Positions 11,702-24,169 of a stretch of DNA of 64,000 nt are shown in pieces. The stretch is from Filosporella fistucella (lineage: Eukaryota > Ascomycota > Leotiomycetes > Helotiales), in NCBI GenBank assembly GCA_030077755.1, contig JAQJZZ010000008.1, positions 930,001 to 994,000 on the forward strand, given 5' to 3'. Position 1 is the first letter of the stretch. Each line of letters begins with the position of its first letter. The notes under the pieces are model-generated. The model was not told the origin of the DNA and searched no databases. It was given only the letters and a program-made list of their open reading frames with translations. The translations under genes and the position numbers were made by a program.

Positions 11702-14050
11702 TCATTGTGGTTGATAGTTCCCAGATCCGTTCGCTCCCATGCTCCCAAAACTTTGGTACCTCCCAGATGGCTGAACAGGAGTAATTTGACCACTGAGTAG
11801 GTAAGAAGGATCCATAAGCTGGAATAAATCAAATGGTTGGTCTCCAGGACCCCCGTGAGCTCCCAACCCACCATAGACACTCTCCCAGCCACCAACTCCC
11901 CCCAGAGCCACTGAGAGTGGACTTAATGCCGAATTATCATCGAGATGAGATTGAAAAGCAAGTCCTGGAATGCTACTGGGTATCGCATCCTCCGTCCTAC
12001 CGAGATCTCGAGGCAAGTTGGATGGATTCAGATTGACATGTCCATCACTGCTGAGGTGCTGATTGCCATCAAAGGCTACCATTTCCTCTGGAAATCCATC
12101 TTGTGGGCTTTCATAATGTTGATCATGCCGGCCAGACACAAGCCTAGACTGTGTTCGGTCAATCCTTGCGTGAAGATCATTGGCAGCACGATCTCGTTGA
12201 TGTATATTGGCACCTGCGCTGTCTATGAATGGGTGTGAAGTGTTAGGTGTCGGATCCGTCGTCGCCTGTTTGTGCATAATTGGTGAATTCCTGGACGCCT
12301 TTGCCACCAGTACTGATTGGAGTTCTCTTATCACAGCAGCGCAAGAGCTAGGCCAGAATGTGCCTCTCAATGCAAGATGCTCAAGAACGGCGATACATCT
12401 ACTCGCTTCCCTACACCAAATTAGCACACTCAAAATTGCATTAGCTGTTGACAATGCCATCACCTATGAGCAACATCAGCTGAATAATGTCCTTCCGAAG
12501 CTGCATAAAGCAGAATAAGTCCGGATTGCCATATCAGCCAAACGAAGCCTGGCCAGACCAGAGGAGCTATTGTGCGCCCACCTGGTACCCCTGACCCTCC
12601 TGTAGAGGTGGAAATATGGCGATAGACACATGTCACAATTGCTTTTGATGCTCCAATACATTTCTGCATTGCAACGGCAAAGGCAGAAGTTTCATAACCA
12701 GATGTTATGACAGGGCGATTCAAGAGTATGACGGACTCATGTTTCTGAACTAAAAGCAGTAGATTATGCGAAGATTTTACACGGTCGAGGGATTGATGGT
12801 CATTTTTGCCTTGCTCTATGTTGTTACAATCGGACTCAATGGGGTCAACAAGATCTTGGGCTGCGTTCCACCATCGGGATATCTCTGCATCAATGCGCGC
12901 CTGCTCATCTGGATCTGAGTTACTGTGGAGAATGGACTTATTTCTCAACTCCAGGATGAGACCCTTGATGCGGCCATGTTTGGCAAGAAACGATGGTAAC
13001 AAAAGATGTGATGCTTGAAAAATCAGCTAAAGAAAACCACGACAAAGGGACAAGGTATGACAACGAACGGTATGACTGACCTGGATTAGGAGATCTCATT
13101 GATCCATGGTTCTCATGATCGTGATAGCACACATCGAGATCATCATCTTTGAGATCCAGTGGAAGACCCAGTGATTGAGAGAGGTATCTGTCAAAGGAGT
13201 AGATAGACCAGAACAATCGTCTCCGAATGTCTACCTCGGTAGCGGAGAATTGTTCGAACCTCGCCGGGCAACGGTGAAGACCGAGATGAAGAGCCATTCG
13301 AACAGCCAAACCCCCAATTCTAGAAGCTGCATTCAAGCGCAGCATTGATATGAGAAAGAGCTGGACACTGACCACAGCCTGCAGATTTGGCAAAGAGGAA
13401 GGTCGAACAATTAAAGGCTGTAGTGCGAACATGGCTTCATCAGTAGTGTGAAATACTATCGGGCTTGGAACGACGCATCCTTCACTTTCCAGTAGCTGTC
13501 GTCGATCTGCTAATGAAATGGACATGACAGACCGTAACATAACGCGTTCTGCTTGGTCGAGCGCTTCGATACCGGATGTTGATAGCTTCTCGAACGTTTC
13601 CAGGATAGTAGGGGCATGGAGGAATGGGAATGGCGGATGCCAAGAGTCGAAATATGACTTTGACCACAGCACTAAGTCATCGAAGCTGTAATGGTCGCTT
13701 TCAGAGCTGCTTTGTTCACTTCTGAGCTCTCCAGTTCTCCATAGGCTGCTCGGAGGATTCAATCGATCATCCTCCCCGGGAACAAGTTCTTCGTCACTGC
13801 TTCTGTCTGGTGCAGTATACTTTGCACTGTTACTTGCAAATGCACGACGAACGGTGCGGACAAAATGCACTCCACTTCCACTGCCAACAAAGTTTGCTGA
13901 TCCTGATCCTGATCCTGACCCAGTTTCTTGGTGAGTCCGCATCTGGCCCAGCTCTCTTGGGCTGTCAACAGATGACGATGATAAACACCTGCGTTTGGCG
14001 GGTGGCCCACCCACCGCACTCGACTGTGGTAAGACATAATCACGATTCAT
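11702..14050 (-). CDS. MHR-domain transcription factor, no zinc cluster, frame break
   Basis: Fungal regulator with the middle homology region (Fungal_trans domain). Exon 1: 14050-13081; a 67-bp intron; then coding from 13013 toward 11702. The N-terminus has a basic AKRRC patch and a (Gly-Ser)n tract but no Cys-x2-Cys-x6-Cys cluster; no upstream exon encoding one could be found to about 14.25 kb. MHR runs from about residue 125 (WSKSYFDSWHPPFPFLHAP) through RIGGLAVRMALHLGLHRCP and RRRLFWSIYSFDRYLSQSLG. At 12460-12470 the frame meets TGA just after EGHYSADVAHR, and coding with similar character resumes one base off (ALSTANAILSVLIWCREASR) and continues about 250 residues. A 20-nt intron there is too short, so this is a one-base indel (real or assembly). 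Likely regulator of the neighbouring carrier/dehydrogenase by position only. Confidence 0.75.
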
Positions 14051-14703
14051 AGCCGGTTGTAGGATAACACATCTGTTGCTGGGGTGATGGTCGCGCGCTC
14101 GGCGTCTGGTGGTGGATTAGGATGTAGATAGATATATTGATAAGTAGGTAAGGTATGCACGTTAGGGTCGAGTCAGGTAACGAAATATATACGCATGGAG
14201 CGCGAGGCGAGGACCCGAAGTTGAATTGCGGGGCTGAGGCGACCCGCAAGAATTCGTTTCTAACTTGGTAAGTGCCTTACCTAATGGCATGCCATGCGTA
14301 GTACTTCCCTAGGTAGAACATGAACTTTGCACAGTACCTAGGTACCTAAGGTAGCACGCACCGTATTTTACAAGTACCTAGCACAACGCTCCAGGCTCCT
14401 CGCATTCCGCGACAGCAGTCAACCGGTAGAAAATCTCTGATTCTCAAAGAACTTACAAATTTCTATAATACTTCACTTCAAATGCTCAAATATACCGAGG
14501 TACAAGTACCTAGAAATATTCCTGGCGAGGAGAATATTGCTGGTCATCACGTGGATACAGATTTTGTTGCCTCCCTCCAAGGTGCAGTTTGACACAGGTA
14601 GGAATGTTTTCTCTAGATGCGATGAAAGACTTGACCTCTTATTTTGTCTATTAAACTCTAGGAGATCAATGCCCGTCATTAAATTTCGCCAATTTTTCCC
14701 GGC
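14051..14703. repeat. Spacer with TACCTA/TAGGTA motif cluster
   Basis: Region between the MHR factor and the GAPDH paralogue, upstream of the former and downstream of the latter. It carries repeated copies of TACCTA and its complement at about 14135-14160, 14268-14285, 14331-14352 and 14505, including the palindrome CTAGGTACCTA. No gene is seen. Confidence 0.5.
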
Positions 14704-16022
<1,319 letters not shown>

Positions 16023-16789
16023 ATTGGTTTGTGGACTTCAAATAGATATCTTTAAAGTTGATAGACTTACCTGTTATGGGACATACAAGAGATTATGTAT
16101 TACCGCAAGAATTCAGTTGTTCCGTCCTGTTCCGATCCGGATATTGTAGCAATGGCATTAGGAACGTAGCCGTAAGTAGACGCACGAGATCTGAGGATGC
16201 ACACGACCCCCAAAAGTAGCACATGTCGCAAATGTAATTCACGCCAGCTTCCAATAAGCACTCATCACAATCACTCACCTGGTAGCTTTCAAGTATCTTC
16301 GGATATACGCTCTTGCATCTTCTACGCAGCTAGATAGCTATGTAGCCATAGTAGTGGACTGTGAACGGCTGGAAGTAACATTCAGCCCGATCAACTCGGC
16401 TTGGTCCAGCTCATCCAAATGCATCAAGTGGGGTGATTAAGCGGGCGCAGTCCGAAGTATCTCGTATCTACTCCGTTCTGTACCGTACCTTTACGGTAGC
16501 GCCGGAGAAAGTAAAGCCGGGACCTCAGCTGTCTCTACACTTTAACGGAGGTAGTTCTACCTATTTCAACATCGTTTTCCCGCTCCCATATCCATCACAA
16601 CACCATATTCACCCAACATCTGTCCGCGCCGGCAACCACGTAGCAAGACTCAACTCAGATCGCCCGTCCGGCGAAAGCATCCCCATCCCCATCCCCATCC
16701 CAATTCTAATCCTGTTCCCAAGCCCGCCCGACCGACCTCTGGGAGTTACCTGACCTGCTTACCTTACCCTACCTTACCTTACATGAGTC
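16023..16789. other. Divergent spacer, GAPDH / Zn2Cys6 factor
   Basis: No gene. Contains a short (CCCCAT)-type run at 16681-16705 and a CTTACCTTAC tract at 16755-16783 directly before the start of the Zn2Cys6 gene; both look like simple promoter repeats. Confidence 0.5.
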
Positions 16790-17819
16790 ATGGCAGCACT
16801 TGAGACGACGACCACCACTTCTTCCAAGGGCCAGATGCCCGGACAACATCACCTGGGGTCTTGTGAGCCTTGCAAGAAAAAGAAATGCAAAGTAAGGTTA
16901 CCTTAACAAATCGTTCTGGAATCCACACCCCGCAGCCAACTAATCGTGTTGTAGTGTGATCGAAAATTGTAGGATCATCAAAATGTGCTAGCCTCGCTCG
17001 CTAATGATGATCAAGACCTTGCTGCTCTCAGTGCACCTCACTGCCGTCCGTCTGCAAATATCTTCACAATAACAAACGGTGCGTCTGAGACACATCGAGA
17101 TTGAACTCAATCTGAAAGTGAACAGAGGAATTCCAGGAGGTTATCTCACCACCCTAGAGCAGCGCCTAGACCAAACAGAGAATGCTCTCTATAATGCACT
17201 AGCGGAATTGCGAGCTTTGAAATCCAAGGGTTACACTGATGAGTGCCAAAGCCCGACGCTTATCTCTGACAGATCGGCCCTTGCAACTAAGGCATCTCGA
17301 ATGGAAGAGTGGAAAACTCTACCATTGAAAGATCTAAAAGACATCCAACGATGGTGGGATGTTGTTAGCTGTGATAAAAAAGACGCAGAGAGTAGGTTTG
17401 GTTGTGAGAGGCTCAAGAGAAAGTTTCTAACTCGAAATCCAGCGAATCCAAAAGGTCAGAGCTATGACAGCCATGATCCTGCTCAGTACCCGGATCAAAG
17501 TTACAGCTCTGCCCAACGAGAGGATACTCGCATGGAAAGAAACACCGCAGGCGGAAATTTTCATGAACAGTCTTCAGCTAGTCCTGCCAATCTATTCATG
17601 TATGAAGAGAATCCTAGTCGAGAGAACGATGTTTCGGCCATGGTGTTCTCCAATCCGGAAGAATCTGGTTATCGACGAGTAGACGGAAAACATTATTTTG
17701 AGCCAGTCACGACTCTTAATGGTTCTACTTCTCCTAGAACTGCTGCCCCCCTATCAAGATCTACAAAGCTCTCAAAATCTCAGGAGTTGACGCAGGCGAT
17801 GAAACAGAGGTACTATTGA
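16790..17819 (+). CDS. Small Zn2Cys6 transcription factor
   Basis: Nuclear DNA-binding regulator. Exons 16790-16891, 16955-16968, 17016-17078, 17126-17819 (290 residues). The binuclear zinc cluster is spread over three exons: SCEPCKKKKCKCDRKL then PCCSQCTSLPSVCKY, matching Cys-x2-Cys-x6-Cys-x6-Cys-x2-Cys-x6-Cys exactly once the AAG acceptor at 17015 is used. After it come the basic linker NNKRGIPGGY and a Leu-rich dimerising helix (LTTLEQRLDQTENALYNALAELRAL). The remaining 200 residues are polar and of no recognised fold; no MHR domain is present, so this is a short family member. Exon 2 is a 14-nt micro-exon. Start ATG 16790 is chosen because the nearby ATG at 16783 is out of frame and stops at once. 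Confidence 0.82.
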
Positions 17820-18010
17820 ATATAGAAGAATATTGTATGTATCGTCGCGTAGAACGGTATAAGGGGCCCTGATATCTGCAGGAGGTTGAATAAGGCAACA
17901 AGGAATCACAGCTGAAGGCACCTTATGCCGTCATGCTGCGGCCCGGGGCACATAACGTCCATACCCACATCCATCCGAATCATTACTTCTCAGATCTTCA
18001 CTAAATAATA

Positions 18011-20228
18011 TTGCGCTTCCCAAGTTCGGCTTCTCGTGCTAGACACGAATCCACAATTTCTTCCGGAGTGGACATTATCGACAATTCCCACGTTGACATC
18101 GAAGTCGATGTTGATGCTGATGGACCAAGCCGCCTGTCGAGATTTAAAAGGAAAGGACCCGCCCGCGACACGGCGAGGACGTCCGGCTTGTGTGAGGACT
18201 GTTCCATCCTCACTCCGGAGTTCCTGCTCAAGCAAGATAAAGAAAATGATAACGAGATCTACCTCGTCCGCACCCATAAACATACATGGGCCAATCTAAA
18301 AATCTCGTCGCACACATGTCCATTATGTAGGCTTATGTATATAACTCTCCTGCCTGCTTATCAGTTTTTGATTCAGTGGCATTACGATCCCATAGAGACA
18401 TGGGAAACTCGGCGGGTCGAAATTCAAACAGCAACGAGCAGAGAAGCCGCCGCTGCCCTGGATCCTAATCAGTGATTGAAAGATTCCAACTCAAGAGTGA
18501 AGCGTTCGTTTGGGAAGGCCGTATTGAAGGTCTCCAGTTTCAATCGGGCAGACAGCACAGTGATCATTGAGTCCTTGGCAATTAACATTATCAAAAACGG
18601 TACGCACAATTCAGATATTTCACCACGAATCCGCCTCTTTGGCTCTGAAGGGACCAGTGAGGCCTTTCAGAGACAATTTACCGGGCGGATCCTGGCACCG
18701 CCAGACTCTGAGGTCAACATTTCACGCATCAAAGAGTGGATGAACATTTACATGCAGCACCATCCCACCTGCCGAATGACCATGTCTGGGGCAAATTGTG
18801 ACTGGAAGGAACATATCCTAACCTTACTACCCCGTGTGATTGATGTTGGCCCACAAAGCTTCACTCCACGCGTGACTCAAAGGCTCTCTACACAGTACTT
18901 AGCTACTGCTGGGGCACAGTCGAGGTTGTCGAGGCTCTATCTGGAAACCTGGCAAGCTTTCACTATGGGCTAGCATGGGCTGATCTCCCTCAGACAATTA
19001 AGGACGCAATAACTGTCACGAAAAAGCTCGGGATCCGTTACCTCTAGGTTGACGCACTGTGTAGCATACAAGATGACCATGACGACTGGGCAGCAGAAGC
19101 AAAGCGCATGGCGAGCGTTTATGAGTGCGCTGTGTGTACTTGTACCACTGCAGCGAGCGGACTTTTCTCCAACTGGACCCCTGAGGAAAGTGTCCACAAA
19201 GATGGTCTTCATTTCAGTCTATCGTTATCCAACCTCGATGAAGAGTTAAAAACCGTGGTATGGCAGACCCGTGGTTGGTTTTTGCAAGAGTACCACCTCT
19301 CTCGACGAACAATTCACTTTGGAAAACCACAGATTTATATGGAATGCAAGGAGTCATGTTTTGCAGAGACCGCGCTAGGACTTCTTTAAAAGGTGACGAG
19401 ATATTTCTAAGCGATTTGCTTGGGGAACTTAACACAACTCTTCAAGGAGGCTTAGGGAACCATCTCGATTCCCTGGCCGTTATCGGAAATTACATCACCG
19501 AACCCATAGATCAACTGTCAAGATAGCCATCGAAGTAAGGGCTGCAGACTGCTGGAAAGGATTAATGTACGAGTACATGAGCCGACAATTGACACGCGAT
19601 GACGATAAGCTGGCTGCAATTGAAGCACTTGGCCAAGCTGCAGCATCTTATATCAGTCGTACCTTGGGTTCCGAGCGCAGCCCTAACACCTTGCTTTACC
19701 TAGCAGGTCTGCTTCTCGGGACATTATTCCCGCAACTCAAATGGTGGCGGTCGGATGGCGCAACTCCATCCACGATACCAAGGGGTATGAAGATCCCCTT
19801 CCTTTCCCTTCAAGTTTGTGTATCAGAAAAATAATATAATCATATCAGCACCCTCATGTAGTTAGGCGTCATGGAACGGAAGAGTCCACATGATTGAAGG
19901 TCATCAATATAATAACAATGTTCATAACATCCAAACTGCATTTGTCTTTCCCTTGCTCATTTGGCCCGACCACCCCTCTTGTATTGAAAATGGAGCACCC
20001 TTTGGCGCTCTGAGCATGACTGGTGTTATTATGACGTACAAGGTTGGCAAGCGAAGCAATGTATATAGGGAGCAATTAACAAAGCTTGACTGGACGAGAT
20101 CACTTGCCAAGGAAGAGCCCCGTTTTGGATATCATGTTTATGAGGGTTATATCTTCCTCGATAGAGAACGAGCACCGCCGGGCATGGTAGATTGTTTGAT
20201 ACTCTTCACAACCGAGGCATCAACATGA
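18011..20228 (+). pseudogene. HET-domain gene, decayed
   Basis: Remnant of a heterokaryon-incompatibility (HET) domain protein, a family linked to non-self recognition and regulated cell death. Family pieces appear in order on the + strand but in different frames: a Cys pair region (GLCEDC, then HTCPLCRLM), LPRVIDVGP, LAWADLPQTIKDAI, VDALCSIQDDHDDW, TRGWFLQEYHLSRR, then YMSRQLTRDDDKL, YLAGLLLG and GYHVYEGYIFLDRE. Damage: in-frame TGA at 18473-18475; a frame change near 18970 with loss of the usual CWG block; TAG at 19045-19047 exactly where the family has Trp before VD; further frame changes near 19385 and 19530. The TGG-to-TAG change fits RIP. No convincing start Met. It lies beside the A/T island. 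Confidence 0.85.
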
Positions 20229-20940
20229 TTTTGGTATGACAATTTCCGAAGAGACGCCACGAGCCACTTTCTCGTTCTTGAGAAAGTTAAGCCGCATGTT
20301 TAACGCCGATCAGGAATTGGGAAAGTCAGGGGGAAGATCAAAAGGGCTTCGAAGTCAAAGGAGGCGAGGAAGATTATACTCGTGTAGAGATTATAGTTTG
20401 CTGCTTGGGTGGTGATCTTGACAATTTAACACTTAAAATTCTGACCATCGAGTAGTGAAGAATCTGTTTTTTTATTTTTATGCCATCTAGAATTTTCATG
20501 TACTTCATGGGTGCCACTGCTCCAATTAGGAGTCGATACTTGATCGTAGACTGACTCGTTGCAGTACATCCCATTCACACTGAGCATTCCAATTGAACAT
20601 ATTTCGGAAGAGTATCAAAATGACCAGAACGACAACAGCCGATTTCTGGCCCAAGGAGCGACAGCCTGCATTGCTCAGAGTGCCTCAGGTCTCAATGGTA
20701 ACTATCCCTCTGGAAATCACTCGCTCACTCTACCACGACCGTTTTGACACAGAGAGCAAACGGGCTAGAATTTTGGTACCGGTTTTCAAGCCCAAATGAG
20801 AAACGTGCGAGTATCTCAAGCTCTCAGACAAGAAGTTGCCTGGTCCTCTTAGACATTTCAATAGACTAGAGATGGAAGTCCCAACATTATCAAGACTATT
20901 ACACAGATTGTATTTCCATAGTCTTAAAGTAGCAGAAAAC
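20229..20940. other. Edge of A/T island, no gene
   Basis: Ordinary base composition giving way to A/T-rich sequence at about 20930. Only short open stretches with no family motif (for example 20593-20799). Nothing supported. Confidence 0.45.
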
Positions 20941-21508
20941 TAAATTTTACTTTAGGGAAAATAAGCTTTATATTCTTATTATTATTATTCTTTCCCTTAT
21001 ATTAGCTTTATTTATTACTTAAGTTAAAATAATTTTATTTTATATTATTATTAATATTATAATTATAATTTATTAATAAGCTTTTTTTTGAAAAATTATT
21101 TTAAATTATAATAATAAATTATTTATAAAAATCTTTAAAAATATTAATTATTAATCCTTTTATTTCTTTCTTTATTCTTTTTTCTAAGAATTAATTAATT
21201 TATATTATCTTTTTTTTTAAAAAATTATTTAATGCTTAAAAATCTATAATTAGGTAATTTAAAAAATTTTATTAAATTACCTAATTTAATTAAAGAATAT
21301 ATAATTATAATAAATATTAAATATTATAATTTTATTAAAAATAAAAGCAATTAGCAAATGCTTATTTAAAAATATATATAAAGTTATTCTTATTAATAAA
21401 GCTTATTTTAAGAATTATCTTATTATAAATATTATATTATTTTATTTTATTTAAAGCCAACTTAAGCTTATTATTATTAATAATATTTTATTAGCTATTT
21501 TTATTAAT

Positions 21509-22077
21509 TGTTAAATTTATAATTATTAAATTTTTTAAATCTTTTAAAAAAAAAAATTGAAAAAAAGGAAAAAACCTTTTAAGAAAAGATTTCCCATAAT
21601 CTAACCGTAATAAGTTATTATAAAATTATATATAAGCTTATCAATATTATTATTACTTATATTATAAGTTATAGCTTCCTATTATGGCTTAGCGTCTTTA
21701 TATAAATATTTTTAGGTTTTTGGACTTTTGAAAAGTTTTAATAACTTTGGATTTTTAATTAATTAGCTAAATTGACGTAATGGATTATGCATTCTTATAT
21801 GTGATTATTAATTAATAATATCACATAGCTTATAATATTATTAATATTAATAATAGATTTCTAATCAATAAAATCTACTAGAATTAATTATTTAAATATT
21901 TAAATCGAGTCAATTCCTGTATTTAAGAATTAAGTAAAAAGTCAAGTAAAAAATATATTTATTATTATTACTCCTTATTAATAAGCCTCATAGCTTAAGC
22001 GATACTTCTACCCTCCTTTGATATATATATATAATAAAGGTTTTTCACCTTACCTATATTATATTTTATATCTTATA
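21509..22077 (+). repeat. Copia LTR, copy 1 (5' LTR candidate)
   Basis: A 569-bp unit starting TGTTAAATTT and ending ATCTTATA. It aligns along its length with the units at 26531-27106 and, in reverse, 50524-51097. It lies upstream of gag in the same orientation and is followed at once by a possible primer-binding site, so it is the likely 5' LTR. Confidence 0.8.
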
Positions 22078-22091
22078 GGTTACGAGCCCGG
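22078..22091 (+). other. Possible primer-binding site
   Basis: GGTTACGAGCCCGG directly abuts the LTR end and is one of few G/C-containing stretches in the surrounding A/T sequence. Position and form are like copia primer sites complementary to the anticodon half of a tRNA. Inferred from position only. Confidence 0.4.
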
Positions 22092-23055
22092 ATTTTATTA
22101 ATCGCTAAATAAGAAGTAATATTACTTTTACTTCTGATTCAAGATTATTAAGTGAATTAAACCCTATTTAAAGCCCTAATATAAATATATATTATTATAT
22201 ATATTACTACTTATAATAGAATCTGTGGCCTGCGTCCTTAAGACTAAGTAAGTTTAAGCGAGGGAATAAGCTTAAACCTCTAAAAGCTATTAGGATTTAT
22301 ATCCCCTATATATAGGACCATAGCGGTTATATAGCCTAGTTCTCATACCAAGGTGCCCACCTTATATTTACTTATTTATAGCCTTAGAGGAGGTATAAAT
22401 AAAAAATAAAGGCGTGGCTATTTTATTATAAATAGTTTAAATTATATTAATTATATATTTAATATAATTTATAAAAAGCCATCCTCGGAGAGGGTTAAAT
22501 TATATTAAATATTACGTTTATTAATATAAGGAAAATTACCTTAAGTAATTTTTATTATTATTAATAATAAGTATATTTAGAGGAATATATTAAAATAATA
22601 ATAATAAAAGTAAAAAAAGTAATAAGTAATTAATAAAAATTATGAAAAAGACCTTTTTAAATAAGGCAATTATAATGGCATAGGGATAATTAAATAATTA
22701 TTCTTATTAAGTTACTATTATGAGATTTAAAAATAATTATTAAAATCTCAACTCCTTATTATTTATTTTTAAATAAATATAAGGATTATAATAAGACTTA
22801 TTATATTATATATTAATTAAGGTTTTATTAAATTATAATTGATTTATATATCAATTTATTAAAAGTAAATTTTTTTAAAAAAAAAATTTAAAAAAAATTT
22901 TAATTTTTAATTTTTTAAAAATTTTACTATTATTTAAAAAGTAGCTTAAATATAATAAGAATATTAAATTAGTTATAATAATAATTATTCTTAAGCTATT
23001 ATAAATAAAAATAAGTTATAATTAACTTATTATATTATTTCTTAAAATGATTAAG

Positions 23056-23090
<35 letters not shown>

Positions 23091-23298
23091 TAATAAATTA
23101 AGGAACCTCTTTATAGAATTATTATTAAATAATATAAATACTAGTCATATTATTTAATAATACTATTATTTAAAACTTAAGATTAAATAATAGCAAATTA
23201 AATTCTAAAAGAGCGTTCTTATTATAAGTATAAAATCTAATTATACTTATTATAATTATATTATAACTTAAGAATAATAATATTAGTATTACTAATAA

Positions 23299-24042
23299 AT
23301 GGCTTCCTTTAAAGGACTTAAGCTAGTAGGTAAATCTAATTATATAGAATGGCTTAGTAAAGCTAAGCTATTTCTAGAAATAAATGGCTATATGGCTTAT
23401 ATAAATAATACTATTAACCCACCTAATAAATCGCTTTATTATAAAGATAATAAGCTTATAACTCCTGAATTAGGAGTTAAATATAAGGAAAGATATAGCG
23501 ATTTTATTAAAAATAATAATAAGGCTTTAGGTGCTATTAAATCTATTATATCCTTAGAAAATATAAATAGATTTAAGGATAAAAATAGTGCTAAGCTTCT
23601 TTGAGAAGCAATTAAAGCCACTTACGGCGATTTTAGCTTTGAATTAATTGATAGATATTTAAATCAATTAATAAAAGCTAATTATACTTCTTTTAAAAAT
23701 ATAAACGAATATGTGGCTAATATACAAAGCTCGGCTATTTATTTAAAAGAATTAGGCTATAAAATGCTAGATTCCATTATAGCTTGGATTATATTTAAGG
23801 GATTAAATAATAATTTTAATTCGCTAATTAATAGAAAATATAAAGAAATTAGTAATAATTTAAGCAATATCGATATTAGTAAATTAAGTAGCGAATTAAT
23901 CGCCAAAGAAAGCCGTTTTAATAATAATTTAAAAGCTAATAAGACTTCTAAATATTTTAAAAATAAAAATAATAAGAATAATATTCCTTATTGCAAATAT
24001 TGTAATAAAGAAGGGCACTTAAAATCCAAGTGTTTTTATTAA
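23299..24042 (+). pseudogene. Copia gag with zinc knuckle
   Basis: Nucleocapsid-type protein: an N-terminal capsid-like region (FKGLKLVGKSNYIEWLSKAK), then a TGA at about 23602 where the motif LLWEAI would have Trp, then coding continues to the CCHC knuckle CKYCNKEGHLKSKC (about 23995-24034). The TGG-to-TGA change is RIP-type. Very rich in Asn, Ile and Lys, as expected from an A/T-shifted gene. Confidence 0.85.
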
Positions 24043-24169
24043 ATATTTTAAATTAAGAAATTCTAATTCTAATTCTAATTCTAATTCCTTTAAAAATAAG
24101 AATAAAAATAAGAATAAGAATAAGAATAAAAAGGATTTTAATAAAAGTAATAATTCAGATAAAACCCTT

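Noticed and set aside
23063..23085. (AT)n run as a replication origin or centromere core
   Set aside because: Simple repeats are expected in RIP-shifted DNA; nothing else supports an origin or centromere.
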